From positions 6,878,790-6,942,789 of the forward strand of contig JAKZAN010000002.1 in the NCBI GenBank assembly GCA_023053545.1: DNA of 64,000 nt. Direction: 5' to 3'. The notes under the pieces are model-generated. The model saw only the letters and a program-made list of their open reading frames with translations, did not search any database and was not told where the DNA came from. The translations under genes were made by a program, and so were the position numbers. The DNA is from Lepidurus packardi (taxonomy: Eukaryota > Arthropoda > Branchiopoda > Notostraca > Triopsidae). Numbering within the stretch: position 1 is the first letter of the stretch; each line of letters opens with the position of its first letter. Below, one piece after another: positions 39,278 to 47,850 of this stretch.

Positions 39278-41606
39278 CAGTGGTGCCTCACATAACGAAC
39301 GCCTCGCGCAACAAACGTTCCGCGTTTCGAACGCGCGCACGGGCCGGAAAATGTTCCTCAAAACGAACTCGGTCCCGCACTGTGAACCGCACGCTGCTGC
39401 CGCATGCTGCATCACGAACCGCATTACGAACCGCGCTCTGTTGTGTTTGTTGTGTTATTAGCTGTGCCAGTCTATGACTGGGACAGCTTATTACATTTGA
39501 AATATGTGTAAGGTTTAGTGCTTTTGTTGGTGTTGTCAAAATGGCACCTAAGAGGACTGTGAAGAGTAGAAAAGCACTCACTATTGAAACCAAGCAAGAA
39601 ATCATAGAAAAAAAAGACTCGGGAGCTAGAGTTGTGGATCTTGCAGCTGAATATGGAGTGAACAAGTCAACCATAGGCACAATTCTAGCAAATAGAGAAT
39701 CTATCATGAGAGCTAAGGTTGCCAAGGGAGTCTCAAGAGTCTGTTCACAGATGCACAGAAAATCGGTTAGTGATGAAATGGAGAGCTTGCTGTTAGTTTG
39801 GATTAATGAAAGGCAAATGAAAGGAGATCTAACCACTCAGGAAATAATTTGTGAGAAAGCAAGGGTTTTGTATGAAGAGCTTAAAAGATCCACTCCAGGA
39901 ACAAGCTCACAAGCTTTCGAACACGAGGAAGAAGAGTTCAAAGCCAGTAGGGGGTGGTTTCGTAGGTTTAAGAAAAGAAATGGCATCCACAGTGGCGTAA
40001 TGCAAGGTGAGGCTTTTAGTGCTGACGAAGAAGCTGAAAATTTTGCCCAGAAGTTCCAGGAATTCCTTCAAAAAGAAGGGTATCGTCCGGAACAAATTTT
40101 CAACTGTGATGAAACTGGGCTCTTCTGGAAAAGGATGCCCAATAGAACCTACATAACAAGAGAGGAAGAAAGTTTGCCTGGTCACAAGCCAATGAAAGAC
40201 AGACTAACACTCCTCTTTGCAGCTAATGCAAGTGGAGATCTGAAGCTGAAACCCCTACTAGTTTATCACTCAGAGAATCCCAGAGCGTTTAAAAAACACA
40301 ATGTTATTAAATCAAGGCTGCCTGTCCTGTGGAGATCCAATCAAAAAGCTTGGGTCACCCAATCAATTTTTAAGGAATGGATACTGGAAGTCTTTGCACC
40401 CAGTGTTGAGAAATATCTGACGGAGAAAAACTTGCCACTCAAAGCTATGCTCTTGCTTGATAATGCCCCTGGCCACCCAAAAAACCTGGAGGAGATACTC
40501 GAGTTTGAGTATGACTTCCTCAAGATCCAGTACCTGCCTCCGAACACAACTCCTCTGCTTCAGCCACTGGAACAGCAGGTGATTGGCAACTTTAAGAAAC
40601 TCTACACAAGAGCAATCTTCCGAAGGTGCTTTGAAGTCTGCCAGTTTTCACCTGACATGACAGTAAAAAAATTCTGGAAGGACAAATTCGACATTGTGGA
40701 TGCCATCAGGCTAATGCAGAAGGCATGGTCTGAAGTCACTCAAAAGACCCTTAACTCAGCTTGGAGGAGTTTGTGTCCTGCCTACGTTCCGGGTGAACCA
40801 GCGGACGACGACGACGACGTGGTGGAGGAGATTGTTTCCACCGCAAAGGACCTGGATTTGGAGGTGGATGCGGAGGATGTGGAAGAGCTGCTAAAAGAAC
40901 ACCAGAATGAGCTCACCACTGAAGAACTGCAAGCCCTCCTTGAACAGGACCATGAGGAAGCACAGAGGGATGTTTCTTCTGGGGAGGGTGAGGAGAGCGC
41001 CAAGGGACCTATGCTTACTACAACTATCAAAGACCTTCTGAAGAAGTGGGAAGAGGTCCAGGCCACAGCCAATGAGTGGCATCCTAATCAAGCTGAAGTG
41101 AGCAGAGTGGCAGATCTGTTCAATGACAACGCCATGCACTACTTTAGGACCATCTTGAAGAAGAGGGAGAGGCAAACCACCTTACCCAGCTTTTTCAAAC
41201 CTGGCCCTGCCAAAAAACCAAAGGCAGATATGCAAGAAGGTCAAGGACAGCTGAATCTACCACTGGAGGTGGAAGTCTGGAGTCTTCCGCTGGAGGTCGA
41301 AGACTTGAAAGACTCGGAACTAAACTGAAGACTGTGAGACTGTGTAAATATTTTGTACAACTGTGTTTCCCTAATTTTCCTAATCCTCCAGCCTGCTTTA
41401 TCCCTCCTCTACCTTCCCTCCTGAATTCCTAGAATTTCCAAGTTCTTTATTTAATTACGGTTTTTCGCGATTTTGTACCGGGCTTGGGGAACGGATCAAA
41501 ATTATTCCCATAATACCCTACGGGAAACGGCGTCCCGCATAAGGAACGATTCGCATGATGAACGCCGTCCTGGAACAGATTGCGTTCGTTATGAGAGGCA
41601 CAATTG
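39278..41606 (+). mobile_element. Tigger (pogo-superfamily) DNA transposon, near full length
   Basis: Terminal inverted repeats of about 25 bp bracket one long ORF. The left end begins CAGTGGTGCCTCACATAACG; the right end, read on the other strand, begins CAATTGTGCCTCTCATAACG, differing at three positions in 25. The element is about 2.33 kb. A TA lies one base before the left end, but the right flank is not a clean TA, so the exact termini or target duplication are uncertain. It sits between ham copy 2 and AGGF1, in the same orientation as both. Confidence 0.88.
39541..41328 (+). CDS. Tigger transposase (TIGD1-like), intact ORF
   Basis: 595 residues with no frameshift or stop. An N-terminal helix-turn-helix (residues ~10-60) is followed by a CENP-B-type DNA-binding region (ASRGWFRRFKKRNG near 134-147). 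The DDE core has the first acid in NCDETG (D190), the second in LLLDNAPGHP (D307) and the third in LQPLEQQVI (E344). In the Tigger proteins I know the third residue is normally Asp, so E344 is unusual and may affect activity. The tail is acidic with EELTTEELQALLE-type repeats and ends with a basic KKPKAD patch. The start is the first ATG, in good context (AAAATGGC). It catalyses cut-and-paste transposition at TA sites. Sequence style and motif order recall vertebrate TIGD1-like proteins. Confidence 0.93.
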   Translation: MAPKRTVKSRKALTIETKQEIIEKKDSGARVVDLAAEYGVNKSTIGTILANRESIMRAKVAKGVSRVCSQMHRKSVSDEMESLLLVWINERQMKGDLTTQEIICEKARVLYEELKRSTPGTSSQAFEHEEEEFKASRGWFRRFKKRNGIHSGVMQGEAFSADEEAENFAQKFQEFLQKEGYRPEQIFNCDETGLFWKRMPNRTYITREEESLPGHKPMKDRLTLLFAANASGDLKLKPLLVYHSENPRAFKKHNVIKSRLPVLWRSNQKAWVTQSIFKEWILEVFAPSVEKYLTEKNLPLKAMLLLDNAPGHPKNLEEILEFEYDFLKIQYLPPNTTPLLQPLEQQVIGNFKKLYTRAIFRRCFEVCQFSPDMTVKKFWKDKFDIVDAIRLMQKAWSEVTQKTLNSAWRSLCPAYVPGEPADDDDDVVEEIVSTAKDLDLEVDAEDVEELLKEHQNELTTEELQALLEQDHEEAQRDVSSGEGEESAKGPMLTTTIKDLLKKWEEVQATANEWHPNQAEVSRVADLFNDNAMHYFRTILKKRERQTTLPSFFKPGPAKKPKADMQEGQGQLNLPLEVEVWSLPLEVEDLKDSELN

Positions 41607-42185
41607 AATTGCAAAGTACCGCTAAGGGACAATTTTATTGCTGAAGTTCGCCTTTACCAGATCGTCATTCGTTGTTCACCGCCCTATTTTACCCACTACC
41701 ACGTTCCATTGTGACTCGCGCGCTTCAAGGCACTTGTACAGTATAGCCACCACATGCTAAATACTAAATACAGCGAAAACTGTTTACACTAAAAACCTGT
41801 TAATACAAAATGGAATTCCTGCCCGAACAAACGCTATGTAACTTAATGTTTACCTGTTAGCACGAAATCCTTTTAATACGAAAAAATATTCCGGTCCCTT
41901 CGGTTTCGTTTTAAACGGTTTTCACTGTACTAAATACTGACCTAATCCTTAACATGTGCATTCTAAATAGTCACCCGTGAAAGCCTCTGCACTAGGAATG
42001 ATAGTCAAACTCCACATTCGTAGGTTAGTGTTTAGAATGTGGTGGCTAAAGCTGCACAATACAAGTGCCCGCTTCAACCACGTCCGTGTCGTTATCGAGT
42101 TCACGTTTATCGATTACTCTCACTGTTTACTTTTAGCGCACGAAAAGCGACTTGTGGATAATAACATTTACTCACGCCTTAAAAT
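41607..42185 (+). promoter_or_regulatory. Upstream region of AGGF1, with MITE and possible DRE-like motif
   Basis: Only 256 bp separate the right end of the MITE from the AGGF1 start codon. A TATCGATT at 42108-42115 differs by one base from the DRE core TATCGATA, common in arthropod housekeeping promoters. No TATA box is obvious. The assignment rests on position plus this single imperfect motif. Confidence 0.3.
41769..41929. mobile_element. Tigger/pogo-type MITE, copy B (157 bp)
   Basis: Element 41771-41927, again flanked by TA on both sides. Left end CAGCGAAAACTGTTTA, right end complement CAGTGAAAACCGTTTAAAAC. By eye about 80-85% identical to copy A over its whole length, in the same orientation. 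The left repeat has decayed more than the right. Confidence 0.88.
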
Positions 42186-44573
42186 ATGAGTAGTAATATA
42201 GAAGATAGTGGTCCTACGGAGGAAAACCAAATACTACCAGCTGCTGAAATTGACGACGAGGAAGGATCGCTGGCTCCTGAATGGCGATCCAATCCAGCAT
42301 GCATAGCAGATATGGTGAAGGAAGCTGCTCAGGAAGCGTTAGTTCAGTCTGGTTACACCTATGATGAAATGACTGGCCTTTATTACGACTCTTCTACAGG
42401 GCTGTATTACGATCCTGTAAGTGTTTCCGTCACCCTGTTTTGGCTACTCTATGCAAAGAGATTCTGATCTGAGTGAGCATAAAAGAGCCACACAAACCTT
42501 TGCACTTCTTGTACCAGTGTCATCCCAGATCTATTACTTCGTAGCCTCAAACTTCACACTCTCGAGGACAGGTTGGAAACTTACTAAATGACTTAAAAAC
42601 TAATTAGGTGCATCTCTTGTTTCCCTGCAGAGCAAAGGATTGTACTACAACGGGTACACTGGGACCTATTATACCTTTGACACTGCCACAAATAACTATG
42701 TCTTCTACGGTCAGATTGAGAACTTCTCCTTAGAAGAAAACGCCAAAAATTGGTTCTTGTTAGTAAGTAATTCCCATAGTCTAGATTCTTTATTTTCAAA
42801 ACGATAACGTTTCACGATTAAAAACTTATTTTTATTTTATTTTTCGATTTTTCGAAATCTAGGGATACGGCACCCAAGCTCTGCAAGAATCAAATGGAGT
42901 GGTTCGCGAGCAAACGGACGATTCAAACAAGAAACCCAAATATGTAACACAAGGTGAGCGTTGGAAGCTGAAGAAGAAATTGGATTCTGAGGAACAGAAA
43001 CGAGAAACCGACGCGGCCAGTCAACTCGAGGACGAACCCAAACCACAACCAGCCATTTCCACGCCCACTACTGGTGATCCAAAAAACGAACCCTGGGAAG
43101 TGGAAGAGTTAGAAGATGGCGAACTCCGCTCAGTAGACAAGCAACAATTTCCCATGGTTGATCCAGTATTAAAACGACCTGCTTCTCGTTCTCATTCCTC
43201 AAATGCTAGCAGTTGCTCGCATGAAAGCAATTCCGATGAGGAGTGTGACCGTCCTTCGAGACAGCAACCAAGTCGAGGTCGCTTTTCGAGCGATGAAGAA
43301 CCCAGGCGAAGACGCAAGAAGAAGTACAAGAGTGCTCATGGTTAGAGACTTGCCCTTCTTTTTCAGTACACGACATTTCCGAGAAAAGTATGGACTTATT
43401 ACCCTTTTTCGCTTTACTAGGTTTAGCCTGTTTACGCCCACCGTGTATGCGATTGATTGTCCTGAGCTCAGGCTCCAATCAAGTCAAGCTGGGAAGTCTC
43501 TTTATCGTGCCCTTCACTGGTGGATTCATTGGAAGAGAGAAAAACGTTGCCGTTCATTTGCCAGATATCAACATCAGCAAAGTAAAATTGCCAATAATTT
43601 TCTAATAACAGTGTTAAGGTATTATTAAGATATAACTATATACTTCTTTTTTTTCCTTTTAATTATTTGATTCATTATTTAAGTAATTTTTTCTGTTTTT
43701 AATTGGAATTGTAACGTTATTTTCATGTATCTAGTTGCACGCTTGTTTGGAGTTTGATGCCTTGATTTCAGCGTACACTGTCCAAGATCTAGGCAGTCGC
43801 AATGGTACCTTCTTGACTGGAGAGCGTCTTTCCGAGTCGTTCCTTACCAGCGAGCCTGTAGTCATTGAACACGGACGAGAGCTCAAAATCGCCTCAACGG
43901 TCTTACGATGCCACGTCCATATTGGCACCGATACTTGCGATGATTGTGAACCAGGACTCTTACAACATTTAGAGACTGCAGTAGTGTCCAAAGGAGCTGT
44001 TTCTCTCGAAAATAAGGAAACTTCAAGACGAAAAGAACTGAAAGCGCTCAAAAAGAAGTTTGGCCTGAACGCTGAAGATCCTGAGAAGGACCACACCAAC
44101 AATGGCGAGTACAAAGACCGAGCCAATAGCAGAAGAAAGGAAAAAGGCGTAGATGTACCTAACGGGAAGGTAGAAACCGCATCAGTCGACCAGTATGCTT
44201 ACACTTCTATATATATATATATAAACCAAAACTCTTAATAGTGTGTGAAGTGTGTATTTAATTACTTGGGATTTATTTAGGCCAATTGACCAACGGAATA
44301 AGGGATTTAAAATGCTCTCAAAGATGGGATGGGCATCAGGCGAAGGCTTGGGCAAAGATAAACGTGGCCAAGCTGACCCCGTAAGAGCAAATCTGTACAA
44401 TAAGAAAGAAAATTATACATTAAATTTTACTTTAGATCTTGGTCGAAGGCCGTTTGCAAAGAGAAGGTCTGGGGTCAGCCATTATTGGGCCTGTTGAAGC
44501 TTCTAGCTCACAACGCCGTCGTTCAGAAGCACTGCAAAAGACTCGGGAACGTTTTGAAAAACTAGATCAGTGA
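42186..44573 (+). CDS. AGGF1: AGGF1 homologue: OCRE, FHA and G-patch domain protein
   Basis: Seven exons: 42186-42416, 42631-42762, 42863-43340, 43421-43581, 43735-44192, 44281-44380 and 44436-44573, giving 565 residues (human AGGF1 is about 714). ATG42186 has an in-frame TAA two codons upstream. Exons 1-2 encode aromatic octamer (OCRE) repeats such as GLYYDSSTGLYYDP. Exon 3 is charged and Ser/Arg-rich. Exons 4-5 form an FHA domain with IGREKN and DLGSRNGTFL, followed by the AGGF1-typical SDTCDGCEPG-like stretch DTCDDCEPG. Exon 6 holds the G-patch (MLSKMGWASGEGLGKDKRG), and exon 7 ends with TRERFEKLDQ. The protein is expected in the nucleus in pre-mRNA splicing contexts; the vertebrate protein is also described as an angiogenic factor. 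The exon 3 donor is the weak GTTAGA; other splice sites look normal. All exon phases join cleanly. Confidence 0.93.
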
Positions 44574-44636
44574 TCTGAGTTTTATTCTTTTTATTTTTTT
44601 ATACCCGTGCCTGTTTTGGGGTTTATGTAATCCTAC

Positions 44637-44642
44637 AATAAA
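44637..44642 (+). terminator. Poly(A) signal of AGGF1
   Basis: AATAAA 64 bases after the stop codon, following a T-rich stretch. This gives a very short 3' UTR and puts the AGGF1 end close to the convergent how gene. Confidence 0.65.
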
Positions 44643-46650
44643 CTAGTATTCACACAATTCTTTCATAATTTGCCAATAACGAAGACTGTTTACTTTCGTG
44701 GTTTCTTCCGATATGTCGCAGGGATGACTTAGCTAGTTTATTATATCTTCCACTAGATGGCGAGCAGCTTTCCTGTGGTATGTATGAACGCGCATGGCGT
44801 TTGCGTCTCAAACTACGTGCACGATAACTCGATAATTATGTATACAATTAAAAAACAAATTAGGCAGCACAATAAACAACAATGCCTAGGTAATGCAAGC
44901 AAATTTGCTTTGCTTCATATAGGTTGGAAATGAATGAATGAACTGTTCCAATTTGTTGATAAAAATTACGAAAGCCTTTCACGTTCGTACCTATATTACT
45001 GTCCAAAGAATTTTGCAACAAGAAATACTTCAATTACGGATGGTGTGATCTTTATTTGCAAATCTACAAGTAATTTAGCTTCTGTGAGAATAATGTAAAT
45101 CTCTAAGCAAAATAAAGCATTACAGGATTTTAAATCTGCAAGAAAATTAACTTCTGGTTTACAAAAAAAAAAACACTTTGAACAAGTCTTTTGACAGGTA
45201 AGACGACCCAAATTTCTTTGTCAACTCTTCAAGTTACACTGCGTAACGTTGGCATCGAAAAAAGGTTCACTATTATGGCACTGTATGACGTAACAATATT
45301 AAGGCACTACATCGATTGTCAGGCTCTCACAAACAAACAAGAAATACATGTATCGAAAACATAATAGGCACTTTTAAGGTAAAAAGGCCCCTTGCTAGTT
45401 GCCAAAAGAACTAGAACTTCCATAGAGAATTGTTTAGCCCCAAAAAAAAGATGGCCGCCACCATAAACAAAACAGACAAAAACTGTTTTTAAGCTACACA
45501 AATCAAATTACGTTCTTAAAAACCGAATGAAAAAAAAAAAATACGCTGCATATTTGTCTCTGCAATAACGTCAATTAGGCACCAGAAACACTGGCGTGAT
45601 TTGCCCAAAATGATTTTTAAGCTTAAGTAAATGTTAAGTACCATATGACATACATAATGGACGTTTTAGAACCAGAGATTCTCCGTTTCACCGACACAAA
45701 AATGAGAACTTAACTAAAGCTTACGTCGGGAGATTTCGCTCTCAAGGCAACTGCCAGTATGCAAAAAATGAAACAGAAACTTACACTATACAACTTCCTT
45801 CCCCTCCCCAGAAAAAAATCCAACAAACTAACGTAAAGTAAATAAAAAAAGAGCTGCTGTTGTCAAAACTAAGCATTTTGGCACCATATTTTCAGAATTA
45901 GGCCTCTTGATGATCTATGAAATGCTTGTACAATGGCAATTAAATTATGGCTCACAAACCATTCCGGAAAATTATAATTAATAAAAACTCACAACAAAAA
46001 GAACTAACGGGGGAAAATCGGGCGATCTTGTTCGGTAAAAAACTGAACCAATCACCATCGCTTTCAAGCCCAATAAACACGACGAACTGAAAAATACATC
46101 CAACGGTTACATCGAGACACAAGACTGACCAATAGTTGAAGATTGTCGTAATATGGATTGTGAAGAGGAGAATTTTTGTTGTTGCTGTTTGTTGTTAAGA
46201 TTTTTTTTTGTGTGTGCGCTTTTTTTTTTGGTTTGTTTTTGCTTTCCCCCAAGGCCCGGTTAGTTTTTGGCTAGCGAAGTATGAATAAATGGCTATGTGT
46301 GTGCTGCAGGAAGGAGTCGGCCGTGCATAATTTACAAAAGTAGGAGGTTCCTACAACAACAGCAGCACTACAGGGGAGCGATACGCACCTACAGGTGAGA
46401 CAGAATGGTTTCGGTTCGGTCAGGAATTTTTGTTGTCATAGGGGTGAAAACGGGACGCTGAAGGGTTGAAGAAAAAAAGAAACAAAAAACCACAGGTTAG
46501 TATTCATTACTTGGTCAATTGGAAAACAATATAGCAATTTTTTGTCAATTAAAAAAAAATAGCTCCCAAAAAAATTCTCAGACTAAGTGACTAGGAAAAG
46601 TACCACAGTTATTTTATCCCAAGGTAGAACAGCTGAACAAGCAAGCCCCT

Positions 46651-46681
46651 GTTAAAATAACAACAGCCGTGATTAGTTAGT
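46651..46681 (-). promoter_or_regulatory. Candidate Quaking/How response element in how 3' UTR
   Basis: On the minus strand, overlapping ACUAAC and ACUAAU are followed after 17 bases by UAAC. This fits the bipartite Quaking consensus ACUAAY-N1-20-UAAY. Confidence 0.45.
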
Positions 46682-47444
46682 TTAGTTATGTAACAGGATT
46701 TTTTAAAGAAACAATTACACAAAAATAGGTTAATTTTTTGGAAGAATCCCACATCGCAAGTCGGTTCTCCACGTTCATAAACGGAATCAAAATCAGTCGC
46801 ATGTATAACTGAAATTGTTTTTTTCTTCTTTATTTACGCAACTTGAAATCATTTTTTTTGGTTCTTCAATATATAAATTATGTACAATACTCGTTTTTCG
46901 CAGAAATAAATGGGCAAAAAGTCACGGCCGGCGCTTGCAGCTGTCCCTAAACCTTTCTCTAAATAGAACAAAACAATAAAAAAAAAATTCTAAAAATCGA
47001 GGAAATCAAAATTGCACAACCTGATGGCGAAATTATGGAGACTAAAAAAAAAAAACACTAAATAGAAAAAATTACATAATCACCCAAATCAATACTATAG
47101 TAAAAATACGCAATATGGCACTGGACGCAAAGACACATCATAAAAAGGGCATATGGGATGACTTAACACGATAAAAATTTCTTGTTTAAAAAAATATAGA
47201 AATAATAAAAGTATAAAAAATCTGTACCACACATTCCCTAAATGGTATTCCAAAGGCCCCCAACAAAAGAATCTCTAAATCATATAGAAAAAGGAGAGAA
47301 AGCGGATTCCATTCTAAGTTTTGACTGTCAAGCAAATAAATCTGCTGGTTTTGACCACTTCGGTTAATTCGTGCAGAGCCAAACAGAAAACGTAATTATT
47401 AAGTAATTTTAGGAAGAAATGTTCCAAATTTCAGGGTTATTTGA

Positions 47445-47458
47445 GTTACGGAATTAGT
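47445..47458 (-). promoter_or_regulatory. Candidate Quaking/How response element in how 3' UTR
   Basis: On the minus strand ACUAAU-UCCG-UAAC, with a further UAAC eight bases or so on. Matches the bipartite STAR-protein consensus with a 4-base spacer. Confidence 0.5.
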
Positions 47459-47640
47459 GATTATTACATTAATAAGAATGAAACTGAGAATGGTAAGTGC
47501 CATATGAACTCGGGTTGATATACGCTCTTAGAATCTCTTGTAATTTTTACCTTGCTTAAAGTAAAATAATTAAAGAAAAAAAAGAATGGCTACTGTGCAT
47601 CTTCTTCGACGAGAAATTTCCTAAGCATACAGAATGTGTT

Positions 47641-47664
47641 ATTAGTAATAGTTAAAAGTTAGTG
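47641..47664 (-). promoter_or_regulatory. Candidate Quaking/How response element next to the how stop codon
   Basis: On the minus strand CACUAAC-UUU-UAAC, an exact bipartite site with a 3-base spacer, followed four bases later by another ACUAAU. It lies about 85 bases after the stop codon of the long isoform. Confidence 0.55.
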
Positions 47665-47746
47665 CACCAACCTCTGAAGGAAGAGGGCGAATTTGGTTGT
47701 TGGTGGTGTGGAGTTGGTAAGTCAGTCAATCAGTTGGAAAGGGTAG

Positions 47747-47850
47747 TCACGACAAGGAGCCTGCGCCCGCACCGGCCCTTTGGTAAGGGTGCTCTCGGAG
47801 AGGAGCCATGGGCCGCCGAACTTTTCCGGCTCCGGCGCCGCTTATGCTGC
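47747..47850 (-). CDS. how: how exon 7: nuclear HPYQR tail (long isoform)
   Basis: A small GC-rich exon of 34 codons including the stop. It begins with GC completing a Gly codon and encodes [16 protein letters not shown], then LREHPYQR and AGAGAGSLS, ending TGA. KVRR and HPYQR match the QKI-5 and How(L) tails. The frame is short and other frames are also open here, so it is easy to miss. Confidence 0.9.

Larger units (their letters stand above)
44643..47746 (-). other. 3' UTR and downstream flank of how
   Basis: AT-rich sequence downstream of the how stop codon. Candidate poly(A) signals on the minus strand (TTTATT on plus) occur at 46829-46834 and 45051-45056; the latter would give a 3' UTR of about 2.7 kb. 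It contains several ACUAAY motifs with UAAY partners, listed separately. No ORF here shows protein-domain features. Confidence 0.45.
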
